DNA from: Fischerella sp. PCC 9605
GTDB lineage: Bacteria > Cyanobacteriota > Cyanobacteriia > Cyanobacteriales > Nostocaceae
Reading direction: 5' to 3'
Assembly (NCBI RefSeq): GCF_000517105.1
Contig: NZ_KI912148.1
Coordinates: 2,127,812-2,191,811, forward strand
Length of the DNA: 64,000 bases
Shown: one piece after another, positions 8,874-18,556 of the stretch
Numbering within the stretch: position 1 is the stretch's first letter
How the letters are laid out: the number at the start of each line of letters is the position of its first letter
The notes under the pieces: generated by a model
Databases searched by the model: none
Told to the model about the DNA's origin: nothing
What the model saw: the letters and a program-made list of their open reading frames with translations, nothing else
Program-made: the position numbers and the translations under genes

Positions 8874-10499
8874 ATGAGACAGGAGCAGCAATCATTTCTT
8901 GAGAAGTGGTCTTCTCCAGCGAGTCTGTGCTTGACTCAATTTTTAGTGGCATATAACGTCAGCGTTGTTCCTGCCATCATGCCGCGTATTGTGCGAGATC
9001 TGGATTCGAGTGTGGGTTCTATTCAAGGGGCGTTGGTGCTGCTACCTCTAGTTAAAGCCTCCTTTGCCCCTACCTGTGAAAATCTGATCAAGCGATTTAG
9101 TCGCAAATCAGTCTTCATGGCAGGCTTGGGGCTATTTACTATCGGTGCGATCGCTACCTCTGTTAGTTCCAATATGGGATTTTTTATTGTTGCGTATTCG
9201 TTAATTACGGGATTGGGAGCTACGCCCTTAATCGGCTCACCACGGGATTTAATCGGCAGAATTTATCAGGAAAAAGCAGAAAAATATGCGTTGTTGGCGT
9301 TGATTGTATCCTCAATTATCGGCGGTTTGACAGGAGCGCTTCTCGGTGGGTGGATTGCCTCAAGATATGGCTGGCGCTGGTCGTTTTTACCCGCAATCTT
9401 ACTAGTTCCAGTAATTTTTATACTGCTGCGAAGTATTCCCAGAACTCGCCAAACCTATACTGTACCCTTAGATTGGATTGGCGGACTATTATCATTTTTA
9501 GGATTTGGCTTGACTCTAGTGGGCGTCAGTTTAGCGGGTGAATATGGCTGGTGGGCTCCCAAGCAACCGTTTAAGATATTTGGTATTGTGATTCCGCCCT
9601 TTGCACTGTCGATAGTTCCAACTCTGATTGCGGCGGGTATAGTGTGTTTGGGGATGTTTGTAGCTTGGCAACGACGACAAGCTCGTCAGGGAAAAGCTTC
9701 ATTGCTGCGGGCGGGATTGCTTCGCCATAAACCTTTTTTGCTGGGGCTATTTACAGCGACTCTGCACTACATGATTACGACAGGGATGCAGTTTAACCTC
9801 TACCAGTTTTTACCAGTAGTACTGAGACTCAATCCATACCAGACAGCCCTTGCCGTTTTACCTTTCTCGTTAGCCACTTTGGTTGTGGTTGTATACACAA
9901 CATTCAAAATCGTTGGGCGGGTTCCATCGCAATTGTTGATTTATGCAGGATTGACGATATTTTGCGTTGGTGTTTGGCAACTGTATAATGCGATTAGCTT
10001 AAGTATGACTACCTTAAATTTGCTGCCTGCGTTAGTAATTATGGGAGCAGGTTCAGGCTTGTTTTTAGCACAAATTGGTATAACCACATTTTCGACAGTG
10101 ACACGAGACAACATAGCTGAAGCTAGTGGTATATACGATCCATTTCAGGATTTAGGCCGTGCCTTAGGGCGGGCAATCTTGGGAACAGTTTTGATTGGGA
10201 CTGCTTCAATTAAAATAGTCGATCAGGCGATCGCACAACTCGGGCAAACAGTCAGTCCAGAACAGAGACAAAAAGCGATCGCGACATTGGAACGGGTTGT
10301 TCAAACTTATAGCCGCGAAGAGCGAAAAGAATTTATTAACAATTTGCCTACAGTAATTCAACCCTCTCTCGATACAATTCTCAATACATCTGCGGTGGAA
10401 GCGATGCGAACTGCCGTATTGCTCGGTCTTGTGTTTAGTCTGGCTTGCTTATTTTTGGCATTCTTTCTACCCAAGCAATCCTCAAGGAGAACTGATTGA
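8874..10499 (+). CDS. MFS transporter, DHA2-like (14 membrane segments)
   Basis: A 541-residue major facilitator protein with about 14 hydrophobic segments. Typical elements are the early PAIMPRIVRDL stretch of drug:H+ antiporters, RYGWRWSFLPA after segment 6, and long loops near 250-270 and 440-490. In EmrB/QacA-type exporters the substrate is commonly a drug or small amphipathic molecule; which one cannot be read here. The central EASGIYDPFQDLGRALGRAILG is conserved in this class. The ATG at 8874 follows GAGATAAATCCC. It stands alone: the nearest gene downstream is convergent, and a stem-loop follows its stop codon directly. Confidence 0.85.
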   Translation: MRQEQQSFLEKWSSPASLCLTQFLVAYNVSVVPAIMPRIVRDLDSSVGSIQGALVLLPLVKASFAPTCENLIKRFSRKSVFMAGLGLFTIGAIATSVSSNMGFFIVAYSLITGLGATPLIGSPRDLIGRIYQEKAEKYALLALIVSSIIGGLTGALLGGWIASRYGWRWSFLPAILLVPVIFILLRSIPRTRQTYTVPLDWIGGLLSFLGFGLTLVGVSLAGEYGWWAPKQPFKIFGIVIPPFALSIVPTLIAAGIVCLGMFVAWQRRQARQGKASLLRAGLLRHKPFLLGLFTATLHYMITTGMQFNLYQFLPVVLRLNPYQTALAVLPFSLATLVVVVYTTFKIVGRVPSQLLIYAGLTIFCVGVWQLYNAISLSMTTLNLLPALVIMGAGSGLFLAQIGITTFSTVTRDNIAEASGIYDPFQDLGRALGRAILGTVLIGTASIKIVDQAIAQLGQTVSPEQRQKAIATLERVVQTYSREERKEFINNLPTVIQPSLDTILNTSAVEAMRTAVLLGLVFSLACLFLAFFLPKQSSRRTD

Positions 10500-10565
10500 C
10501 ACTCCCCTGCCTGAGTAAGTTTTGCTTCGCTCACTTACTCCCAAAGGCAGGGGATTCTTGGCTCA
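10500..10565. repeat. Long stem-loop resembling an IS200/IS605 element end
   Basis: CCCCTGCC-TGAGTAAGT pairs with ACTTACTC and GGCAGGGG, leaving a small bulge. It is framed by TGACACTCCC before and GGGGATTCTTGG after. The same frame, TGACACTCCC...GGGATTCTTGG, recurs at 38267-38338 around a different stem. Subterminal hairpins with conserved flanks are typical of IS200/IS605-type ends. It may also act as terminator for the MFS gene. Confidence 0.45.
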
Positions 10566-10632
10566 ACGTCAAGCTTCGGCATGAGGAAGAAGAAGCATCC
10601 AAATCTCCGCTGAAAGATGGGAATAGGGAAGT

Positions 10633-11463
10633 TTAGAAATAGGGATATAGATTCACAAAATCATTAATTGGGTAAATTGAGGGATTTGAATCTAAAATGT
10701 TGTCTTTAGGTGAGTCAAACTCAAGGCATTCGTTGGCAGTTTTCCCTTCCAGGTTACAAGCAATCCGATCAAAAGCAATGGCCGCTGCCGAATTATTTTC
10801 CACTAATACTAAAGGTTCGCCACGATTAGTGGAAACAATAACGCGCTCATCTTCAGGAATCGCACCGAGTAACCCAATTGCTAAAAGTTCTTGAACATCT
10901 TCTACTGACATCATATTAAAATCCCGTACCATCCCAGGTCTGATACGGTTAATGATTAACTGAATAGGCTCGATACCTTTGGCATCTATCAATCTGATTA
11001 CACGATCGGCATCACGTACTGAAGAAATTTCGGGTGTGGTAACAACTATCGCTTCAGTGGCAGCAGCGATCGCATTCTGAAATCCCATGTCAATACCAGC
11101 TGGGCTATCTACTAGTACGTATTGATACTTTTGTGCCAAATCGTTTAGCAGTGATTTTATTTGCTCTGGATTTACTGATTCTTTGGTACGTTTTTGTGAT
11201 GCTGGTAGAAGTACTAAACCTGGTTGTCTCTTATCTTTCACCAAAGCTTGTTCTAAACGACACTCTCCAGCTAGAACATCGGATAGTGTATAGACTATGC
11301 GTTTTTCTAGTCCTAGCAGCAAATCCAAATTTCTCAATTCTAAATCAGCATCAACTAATGCTACCTGATAACCCATATTGGCTAAAGCCATACCCAGATT
11401 CGCTGTAACTGTGGTTTTACCCACGCCGCCTTTGCCGGAGGTAATAACTATAATGCGAGTCAT
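10633..11463 (-). CDS. minD: MinD/ParA-type ATPase (orphan MinD paralogue)
   Basis: A 276-residue deviant-Walker ATPase: KGGVGKTT at 11-18 with the signature Lys, VDADLELRNLDLLLGLE for switch I, LVDSPAGID for switch II. This is the MinD pattern, which in other bacteria places the division septum with MinC and MinE. Two oddities: minC and minE are not adjacent, and the C-terminus (FDSPKDNILD to NLYPYF) does not show the basic amphipathic helix that anchors typical MinD to membrane. It may therefore be a MinD paralogue with a different partner. The start ATG at 11463 is unambiguous. Confidence 0.78.
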   Translation of the reverse strand: MTRIIVITSGKGGVGKTTVTANLGMALANMGYQVALVDADLELRNLDLLLGLEKRIVYTLSDVLAGECRLEQALVKDKRQPGLVLLPASQKRTKESVNPEQIKSLLNDLAQKYQYVLVDSPAGIDMGFQNAIAAATEAIVVTTPEISSVRDADRVIRLIDAKGIEPIQLIINRIRPGMVRDFNMMSVEDVQELLAIGLLGAIPEDERVIVSTNRGEPLVLVENNSAAAIAFDRIACNLEGKTANECLEFDSPKDNILDSNPSIYPINDFVNLYPYF

Positions 11464-12325
11464 GATAGAAACGTGCTCGATTTAGGGACATAGGGCTAGC
11501 ACCCCTAATTTCTCTCTACCGAGAACTAAACAACCAACCGGAGTGATGTTACCGATCTGTAAAACTCTGTAAAAAAAGCTAAAAGCTATATCTAATACCA
11601 TTTTGGATTTTGGATTGAGAAACCCTCTGGGGAGTAAGGGTTATGTAAATCCATCTGCTGCGATCGTTTTTTAAATTGGTATAAAGAAATTGGAGACTTG
11701 ACACAGTTTTTACTTATGTATTATAGTGTATTACATAAAGACTAGGTAAGGCACGACTCAATTCATTCGCTGGTGACAAATCAGATTGCGTGCCCTAATA
11801 GTTCAGCGCCTACATAGATGAGCTAATTTGAGGTGTAGCTGTGTTTGCGTAAAATCGTAGCGTTTTTAAACGCAAAGGGACGCAAAGTCAGCGCACCAGG
11901 TAGCAGAGTTTTTTTAAGGAAATTCGCTACGAATTAATGAAATGCTGTGCTTATTGTAAAACTCGGGTAGTACGAGAGGAAATGTACTGTTGTTCAGAAG
12001 CGGCGGGCGAAAAGCGAGGAAAGCACAAAGAACCTGGGAGGTTGGCTTAAAAGTAGTTATCCTTGAAAAAGTTTATTGTAATACCATTTCACAAAATTAT
12101 TGATACAAATCCTCTCCCTTATCTTCCTTGTCCTCCTTGTCTCCCTGGTCGCCAAATGTATCAGACTGATAGTGAAACGGTATAACTCACTACTGGAGTT
12201 CCTTTCAATTGGCGGACGCTTTGTTGTGGCGACTTGCACGCAAGTGGTTGATAGTACTGGAAAAATCTATTATAAATGCGTACATCTGCCGAGCTTAACT
12301 CCATTAACGCTGCACTATAGAAAAT
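11464..12325. other. Gene-free spacer with dispersed repeats
   Basis: No supported gene. From 11592 to 11683 a repeat block runs from TAATACCATTTTGGATTTTGG to AAATTGGTATA, its ends forming an inverted repeat. Around 11868-11893 a short hairpin-like AACGCAAAGGGACGCAAAG occurs. An open frame at 12100-12336 begins in a low-complexity CTTCCTTGTCCTCC stretch and is probably not real. Confidence 0.5.
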
Positions 12326-13528
12326 ATGGAATTTGACTATTTTAGATACAACGAAGGCTCTCCTGCAAATAACAATCGTCAAGGTTTACTTGCCAGTGGT
12401 TGGCGTCCTTTTCATCGGGAATTTGACTGGGAGTTTTTATGGCAATTGATGTGCAACGATACGCGGGAGTTAACCCAAAAAAGTTTTAATTTAGCAAGTA
12501 GCATAGCAGAAACTTTGGGACGCAATAATTATGCTTGGTGGGCAAATTTATTGAATATTGCCTCGGAAAATACGCGCTATGAAGTTGAAAAATTTTGGAA
12601 TTACATCACACCAGATCCACTTACACCTGATTATCGCTACAAAGATGTTTTAAGTACAGATACACCTATAGTTCAGTTTGTCAGTCGTAGCAGCATTCCT
12701 ATTGATTATGTTCTCAACCGTCTGCAAGAAATTACTGTCATGCGAGTTTTACAATTATTGGGATGTCCTGATATTATTACCCAATACTATTTAGAACGAG
12801 ATTTTTATTTTCCGGTTGATAAATTTGTGAGTTGGGAACGCTTAGATGTTGTCAACACTGTCTATGCTTACTGGTCTAAAGATGATATCTGGTTGCAAAT
12901 TGATCCCTATGAAAGAGGTCGAAGACATTATACTTTAATGGCAAAAAATCTATCTCCATTAATTAACAAAGCGACTTATGATTTAGCAATCATGCTGAGT
13001 GGATATCAAAGCCGCGTTGGTAAGGTTCACAGCCTATTTTCCATTCGGAGTTTTCCGACAGATATACAAAGCTTTACTGATGTAGTGCAGCAGGCGGTTC
13101 TCAATCAACATCAATTAGCGATTTTGGTACATGGCAAACCAGGAACTGGTAAAACAGCATGGACACAAGCAGTAGCAAAAGAAATTCTTGTGCCACTTGG
13201 ATATGTGATTTTTATTTTGGATCATGATGCGATCGCCAATTTTGTACCGCCTACATATCTAGAACGCATTTGTATTATTATTAACGAGGCAGATAACTTA
13301 GCACAAGACCGTGCCAGTGAGGTAGCGCAATACAATAATAAAACCGAACATATTTTGGGTTTGCTAGATGGAACTTTGTACCAGAGTGTGATTGATGACT
13401 CTGGTATTCACATGCAGCAGCGATTGGTTGTGTTAATGACTTGCAACACCACAGAGAGATTAGATCCAGCAATGTTACGCAAGGGCAGGATTGATTTAAT
13501 ATATGAATTTACTCATTTATTTGTGTAA
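12326..13528 (+). CDS. AAA-family ATPase without the usual C-terminal lid
   Basis: A 400-residue protein. Residues 1-250 match nothing I recognise. An AAA domain follows: Walker A GKPGTGKT near 270, Walker B-like ICIIINEADN near 315, sensor 1 in VLMTCNTT near 375 and the RKGRIDLIYEF block at 389-399. Where Walker B normally ends in D-E, it reads N-E. The protein stops a few residues after the RID block, where AAA proteins usually continue about 80 residues into the lid. The Nudix gene starts 7 bases downstream, so they form one transcript. Membership of AAA is clear, function unknown. Confidence 0.75.
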   Translation: MEFDYFRYNEGSPANNNRQGLLASGWRPFHREFDWEFLWQLMCNDTRELTQKSFNLASSIAETLGRNNYAWWANLLNIASENTRYEVEKFWNYITPDPLTPDYRYKDVLSTDTPIVQFVSRSSIPIDYVLNRLQEITVMRVLQLLGCPDIITQYYLERDFYFPVDKFVSWERLDVVNTVYAYWSKDDIWLQIDPYERGRRHYTLMAKNLSPLINKATYDLAIMLSGYQSRVGKVHSLFSIRSFPTDIQSFTDVVQQAVLNQHQLAILVHGKPGTGKTAWTQAVAKEILVPLGYVIFILDHDAIANFVPPTYLERICIIINEADNLAQDRASEVAQYNNKTEHILGLLDGTLYQSVIDDSGIHMQQRLVVLMTCNTTERLDPAMLRKGRIDLIYEFTHLFV

Positions 13529-13535
13529 ATAAAGC

Positions 13536-13952
13536 ATGCGAAACAAAAAATCCTGTGGTGTAATTGTCATGCGATCGCAACCACAGATGAGTTTTTTACT
13601 TCTGTTGAAAACTCACTGTTATGACTTACCCAAAGGTCAAATTGAAACAGGCGAAGATGAAATTAGTTGTGCTTTACGCGAATTATTTGAGGAAACTCAA
13701 ATTACAGACCATGATATTGAGTTAGATCAAGATTTTCAGTTTACTGTTACTTATCTAGCTAACAACAAGAAATCGAAACGTGAAAAAACAGAGAAAACAG
13801 TTGTGATATTTTTGGCATGGCTGAAGAACGAAGTTACTATCAAAACCAGCGAACACAGAGGCTACATGTGGGTAGAATGGAATCCACCACATACCATTCA
13901 AGAAAAAACCATTGATCCTCTGTTAAAAGAATTAGAAAGTTATCTCTCTTAG
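13536..13952 (+). CDS. Nudix hydrolase
   Basis: A 138-residue Nudix protein. The Nudix box spans about 34-56: G, five residues, E, seven residues, RELFEE, then TQI where the consensus has xG-hydrophobic, so the last Gly is replaced by Gln. Metal-binding Glu residues are all present. Size and the LPKGQIETGE start resemble diadenosine tetraphosphatase or MutT-like enzymes cleaving nucleoside diphosphate linkages. It is 7 bases behind the AAA ATPase gene, so co-expression is expected. Substrate unknown. Confidence 0.83.
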   Translation: MRNKKSCGVIVMRSQPQMSFLLLLKTHCYDLPKGQIETGEDEISCALRELFEETQITDHDIELDQDFQFTVTYLANNKKSKREKTEKTVVIFLAWLKNEVTIKTSEHRGYMWVEWNPPHTIQEKTIDPLLKELESYLS

Positions 13953-14052
13953 CATTTAAAAATTCTGGAATTAAACCCAAAAATTTTGTAGATAATCGCC
14001 AATTGGTTGCATTCCCATCCAATCACCAGCAACAAAAAATCAAGAGATTGCG

Positions 14053-14889
14053 ATGAAACTCCAACGCTTTGAAAATGCAAGTCTATTTTATAACAGAGTG
14101 AAAGATTACTTGCTGAGCCAAGAAGCAATGCATAATCTACTGTTAGGGATTGCAGATACCTTGATTCATCACCCACATAGGTATAAATCTCAACCTTATC
14201 TAGCAACTGTGGAGGTAGACAGAGAGATTGTTGCAGTGGCAATGAGAACACCGCCTTACGATTTAGTATTGTCGCAAATCAAAGATTTGGGTGCAGTAGA
14301 GGTTATTGCTAAAGACTTACATTCATTTTCAGAAACAATATTAGGAGTTAATGCTCCTACCGTTGAGGCAAAAGCTTTTGCACAGGCATGGCGATCGCTC
14401 ACCAATCAATCTTATCAACTGAAGATGGCGATGCGTGCCTTTCAATTAGAACAAGTACAAAATATTTCCCAAGCTTCAGGTTATTTACGGCTGGCAACAG
14501 AAAGTGATAAAGAATTGTTGGTGCGCTGGTTTGAAGCTTTTTACTTAGAAGCTGTTGGCAAGGTTGAATCAGATCCTAAAGCTTTGATTAACCACCATTT
14601 ACAGCAGCATACTGCTTATGTTTGGCAGGATCAAGTGAGTGTTTCAATAGCTTGCCGGGGACAACTCACTCCTAACGGTGCGCGGATCGGTTTGGTATAT
14701 ACACCACCAGAATATCGCCGCAAGGGCTATGCTAGTGCGTGCGTCGCAGGGTTAAGCCAAACGTTACTTAACCAAGGACATAAATACTGCTTTTTGTTTA
14801 CTGACTTGGCAAATCCAACTACCAATCACATCTACCAAGCTATTGGTTATCAACCTGTAGGTGATTGGCATAATTACTGTTTCACTTAA
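14053..14889 (+). CDS. GNAT-family N-acetyltransferase
   Basis: A 278-residue protein. The C-terminal half is a GNAT domain: GLVYTPPEYRRKGYAS contains the acetyl-CoA pyrophosphate loop (R-R-K-G-Y-A), then LFTDLANPTTNHIYQAIGY, the standard final strands. The N-terminal half is a divergent region that may be a degenerate second GNAT domain. Acceptor unknown. The ATG at 14053 has a weak AGAG site. It overlaps the stop of the convergent caspase-like gene by four bases. Confidence 0.8.
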   Translation: MKLQRFENASLFYNRVKDYLLSQEAMHNLLLGIADTLIHHPHRYKSQPYLATVEVDREIVAVAMRTPPYDLVLSQIKDLGAVEVIAKDLHSFSETILGVNAPTVEAKAFAQAWRSLTNQSYQLKMAMRAFQLEQVQNISQASGYLRLATESDKELLVRWFEAFYLEAVGKVESDPKALINHHLQQHTAYVWQDQVSVSIACRGQLTPNGARIGLVYTPPEYRRKGYASACVAGLSQTLLNQGHKYCFLFTDLANPTTNHIYQAIGYQPVGDWHNYCFT

Positions 14890-17087
14890 ACTACCTGAAA
14901 AACAAAGCTCAAACTCGCCCAATTATTCACATCCAAGACATAGGAGTCAGCAGGGATGGTGTTCGGATCGACTTTGACTGTACTGGCGTTGTGCAAATCT
15001 TGTAGTACGGCGTGGGCGACTTCTAGGGGGTTTAGGAGTGGTAGAATGCGTTGATTATCGGCGCGGGGATGTTTAGCAGTTTCTAAAGCGCTGAGAGTTT
15101 GGCTAAAGGGGGCAGTGCTAAAAATTAATTGGGTTTCATTGAAGAAAGCTGGCCCCTGTATCACCCATTCAAAACCAGCTGTGGTATGTGGCAAGGTGAG
15201 TGTTTCTCCAGGAACAATGACGATATCATTAAGCGGGGGTTTGTCTGGGGAACCGTCAGTTTCTGTAACTTTTTGCCACGGGAAAAGCGCGATCGCATTT
15301 CTAGCGCTATTTAGTCCCAGAAGCATGCAATATACTGGGCTATTGCCCATGTTTTGCACCCGGTACTGTACCCGGCTACCGATAGGTACGGTAGGCATAT
15401 GTCCAAGTTCATGACTAACTAATTTCTTACTGGCGGTTTGGGCACTCACAGTTCGCTGTGTTTCACGTTGCATCACCACCCGAGGCGCAATAGTGCTGAT
15501 TATTTCTAAGTTGGCTTTGACATGCAAGCGAGAAGAACCTTCATTATCTGTGAGTTGCCATAATTTCGCTGCCAGCAGAGTTTGCAGTTTGGAATCTAAC
15601 CGTTGCACCGCTACTTTTACTGCTTCTCCGGCTTCGCCAAGGGTGCTGGGGATTTGCTCGCTACCCAGAGAAAATAAACCATAACGACTGGGAGAAACTA
15701 ACAATGAGGTAGACGCGATTAAGTCTTTACTCTTCGCGTCTGGAAGTTTGCCAAACACGTAATCAGCGGGTTGTTCTCCTGCTACTACACTCGATACGTT
15801 GGCAACTGTGGCAAAGGCACTTGTCGCATCTACCCGTTCAATTCTTTCCAGCCCCCCATCTAGGGCAATTATTAGATTAATATTTCGAGGTAAAACTCGC
15901 ACTGCTTCTTGAACGAGTTGTCCGACTTGGGGAGAAATTTTACCTTCAGAAGACGAAATCCGTGTTTTTGCTGTTAAGCCACTACGCGATCGCAATATTA
16001 ACTCTATATTTGGCCCTGCTTCGCTCACCAGAGTCAACCGAGAATTCACACCGTAGTATTCCAACACTTGGGGTGGCAATCCTGCCAACCACACATGTAC
16101 TTTGCCATCCTCTTCTGTTGCCGTCACTACTCCCTCTGCACCAAGGGCTTCTTGTAGAAAATTCTCGCTTAGCTGGACTCGCTGTAGATTCTTTTTACCT
16201 GTCAATAAGCCTGGTTGTTGCAGGCTACCCAACTGCTGTATTGTACTTCCCACACGGGAGACAAATACAGGTATTGTTACTGCTGGTGTAGTCTCCCATA
16301 GATATTGCGTCAAGGCGTAGGTAAATAATCCCGCACTAAAACCTGATAGTTGTATCTCCTGCGCCAACTGATTGGGATTGGATGTTGCAGACATCACCAC
16401 CGCAGGCAATTCCGTGGCGGCTTTTTCTTGTAGTCTTTTTTGAAAGTCTAGTTCCGCATCTGCCAAAACGGCTTGTGTGGGCATCTGGCGGGCGCGAATT
16501 CGCAAATGCCCCGCAGATAAGAAGTTAGTAGGAGCGTAGTAGCTGGTGTCTAATACTGCTGTTACCTTTTCTGTGGGGAGCGATCGCAGCATCAACAACA
16601 GCGTTTCTTCTAATAAATAATTGACAGTTTGAGTCTCTTGTGCAGGTGATTCTTCTATCCCATCAGCGGAAATCAAAGCATTTTGCACAGTTTCTGGTGA
16701 ATTCACCAACCTGATCCGACTGCCATAGCCGCTAAAGTGGAAGACAACTACATCACCAGGTTTTGCTTGCTGCACGAGATGCTCTAAAAAAGCAGACTCA
16801 ATAAATTTTCTGCTGGCTTGTTCGTCAGTCAAAGACAAGACATTTGACGGTTGGAAACCAAAGCGGTGGATCAAAACTTCCTTTTGTAGTTCTACATCCA
16901 CCAGGCAACCATTCAGTGCCGGACTTTCTGGATATTGATTAATACCTACTAATAACGCCAATTTGCGTGGGCTGGGTTGTGCCAATGCCTGTTGATAGCG
17001 AGTTCCAAAATTGAACCACTCAGCCTCGGCAACACCCAATGCCGCGAGAATAGAGCCAAACCGTTGCAAAAACGTTCGCCGCTTCAT
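14886..17087 (-). CDS. Caspase-fold protein with replaced catalytic dyad (YS-type pseudo-orthocaspase) and DUF4384
   Basis: A 733-residue exported protein. It begins with a twin-arginine signal (MKRRTFLQRFGS plus hydrophobic stretch). A p20 caspase domain follows, about 40-280: LALLVGINQYP, then SGYGS where active enzymes have SGHG (Tyr121 for His), and LDTSYYA where active enzymes have D-C-C/S-C (Ser182 for Cys). Cyanobacterial orthocaspases with this Tyr/Ser pair are known and lack peptidase activity. The C-terminal part (about 560-680) resembles DUF4384 (SRVQYRVQNMGNSPVYCMLL). The start ATG is clear. A scaffolding or regulatory role outside the cytoplasm is inferred. Confidence 0.83.
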   Translation of the reverse strand: MKRRTFLQRFGSILAALGVAEAEWFNFGTRYQQALAQPSPRKLALLVGINQYPESPALNGCLVDVELQKEVLIHRFGFQPSNVLSLTDEQASRKFIESAFLEHLVQQAKPGDVVVFHFSGYGSRIRLVNSPETVQNALISADGIEESPAQETQTVNYLLEETLLLMLRSLPTEKVTAVLDTSYYAPTNFLSAGHLRIRARQMPTQAVLADAELDFQKRLQEKAATELPAVVMSATSNPNQLAQEIQLSGFSAGLFTYALTQYLWETTPAVTIPVFVSRVGSTIQQLGSLQQPGLLTGKKNLQRVQLSENFLQEALGAEGVVTATEEDGKVHVWLAGLPPQVLEYYGVNSRLTLVSEAGPNIELILRSRSGLTAKTRISSSEGKISPQVGQLVQEAVRVLPRNINLIIALDGGLERIERVDATSAFATVANVSSVVAGEQPADYVFGKLPDAKSKDLIASTSLLVSPSRYGLFSLGSEQIPSTLGEAGEAVKVAVQRLDSKLQTLLAAKLWQLTDNEGSSRLHVKANLEIISTIAPRVVMQRETQRTVSAQTASKKLVSHELGHMPTVPIGSRVQYRVQNMGNSPVYCMLLGLNSARNAIALFPWQKVTETDGSPDKPPLNDIVIVPGETLTLPHTTAGFEWVIQGPAFFNETQLIFSTAPFSQTLSALETAKHPRADNQRILPLLNPLEVAHAVLQDLHNASTVKVDPNTIPADSYVLDVNNWASLSFVFQVV

Positions 17088-17164
17088 AATTAGCTATCAG
17101 CCCTCAGTCCTTCAGCTTATGTAAGCTTATCGAGCAGAGGCCTGTAGTGTAAAGTTTGGTTCTA

Positions 17165-17252
17165 GAAAAAGGGATTGGGGATTGGGGATTGGGGATTGGG
17201 GATTGGGGGATGAAGAAAGTCCCTTTCCCCTTTCCCCTTTCCCCTTTCCCCA
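17165..17252. repeat. GGGGATT heptamer run and CCCCTTT run
   Basis: About six GGGGATT heptamers at 17170-17210, then CCCCTTT heptamers at 17222-17252, between divergently unrelated gene ends. Tandem heptamers of this kind (STRR sequences) are typical of heterocyst-forming cyanobacteria. Confidence 0.8.
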
Positions 17253-18425
17253 TCACACTGGTACTTTCATTGCCCGTGCCAACTCAGCCGCCACTTCTGG
17301 ACGGGAAAATTCTGGTGGGGGTAACTCGCCCCGGCGCAGCATCTCCCGTACTTTTGTACCCGACAGGTGAACGCGTTCCTCTGGCTTGCTAGGACTGGTT
17401 TTAGTCGTTGCCATTTGCTTGGTGCGCGTGCAGTAAAAGGCGTGTTCAAACATCATTGGCACAATACCTATCTCTTCTGGAGTAAACTCATCAAAGATAT
17501 ATTGAGCATCATAAGTGCCGTAGTAATTGCCAACGCCTGCATGATCCCGTCCGACAATAAAGTGAGTACAGCCGTAGTTCTTACGAATTAAGGCATGGAA
17601 AATTGCTTCACGAGGGCCAGCATAACGCATTGCCGAGGGATTGATTGCCAAAATCACTCTATCTTCGGGGTAGTATTGTTCCAGCAAAATTTCATAACAG
17701 CGCATCCGCACATCGGCAGGGATGTCATCATCTTTAGTAGCCCCTACCAAAGGATGCAAAAATAGACCATCTACGGTTTCCAACGCACATTTTTGGATAT
17801 ATTCGTGGGCGCGGTGGATGGGATTGCGAGTTTGGAAACCAACAACAGTTTTCCAGCCTTTTTGCTTAAATAATTGCCGAGATTGGGCGGGATCGATTTG
17901 ATAGGCAGGGAAATGGGGATGGCGATCGCGTTCCAATAACCACACATCACCTGCAAGATTTACCGCGCCTTGATTGTAGACTACTTGCACACCTGGATGT
18001 TTTTCATCATCGGTGCGGTAGACATTAACTGCTTCGCGTTTTTTGTCGTAGCGATATTTTTGTGTGAGTTCTAAAACCCCGACAAATCGGCCATCAGGGT
18101 TATCCAGGCGAACCAAACCGCCTTCGGTGAGGGGAGCTGCTACTTCCTCACTCACTGAAAGTGTAATCGGAATTGACCATACAGTACCGTTAGCCAAGCG
18201 CATTTCGGTAACAGTGCGATCGTAGTCTTCCTGATTCATAAAACCAGTCAGGGGACTAAAACCACCGATCGCAATCATTTCTAGGTCAGAAACAGCTCGC
18301 GCGTCAAGCTGCACTCGCGGCAGAAAGTTGGCTTTCGAGAGAAATAGTTCTCTTTGTTCCGGTGTAGCAATGCGATTAACCAACTGCCCACCGTGGGGGA
18401 GGATGCCTTCTGGATAGTAACTCAA
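17253..18425 (-). CDS. sat: Sulfate adenylyltransferase (ATP sulfurylase)
   Basis: Activates sulfate with ATP to adenosine 5'-phosphosulfate, first step of sulfate assimilation. The 390 residues match the monofunctional bacterial-type enzyme. Visible are the ATP-binding [11 protein letters not shown] near 200, [13 protein letters not shown] near 260 and GRDHAGVG near 290, plus the C-terminal [16 protein letters not shown]. The frame starts at a TTG at 18425 with GAAGGGAC six to eight bases upstream; the resulting N-terminus [20 protein letters not shown] matches the family, so TTG is accepted. Confidence 0.9.
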   Translation of the reverse strand: MSYYPEGILPHGGQLVNRIATPEQRELFLSKANFLPRVQLDARAVSDLEMIAIGGFSPLTGFMNQEDYDRTVTEMRLANGTVWSIPITLSVSEEVAAPLTEGGLVRLDNPDGRFVGVLELTQKYRYDKKREAVNVYRTDDEKHPGVQVVYNQGAVNLAGDVWLLERDRHPHFPAYQIDPAQSRQLFKQKGWKTVVGFQTRNPIHRAHEYIQKCALETVDGLFLHPLVGATKDDDIPADVRMRCYEILLEQYYPEDRVILAINPSAMRYAGPREAIFHALIRKNYGCTHFIVGRDHAGVGNYYGTYDAQYIFDEFTPEEIGIVPMMFEHAFYCTRTKQMATTKTSPSKPEERVHLSGTKVREMLRRGELPPPEFSRPEVAAELARAMKVPV

Positions 18426-18556
18426 TTTCGTCCCTTCTTTGCCTAACTGCTGTTTTTTTAAGCTATGTTAATAACTTACCAAACCTCAGGCACAGATTGT
18501 ACACAAAGTTGAGGGATTTATGGGAGTTAGGTTTTTAAGGGTAGGTTTTAGATATT
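18426..18556. other. Spacer upstream of sat
   Basis: Region upstream of the minus-strand sat gene. It holds the left 12-bp target copy (18545-18556) of the element at 18557. No gene or promoter motif stands out. Confidence 0.4.

Noticed and set aside
12100-12336. 78-residue frame before the AAA ATPase
   Set aside because: Starts in low-complexity CT-rich DNA, overlaps the ATPase start, no ribosome site.
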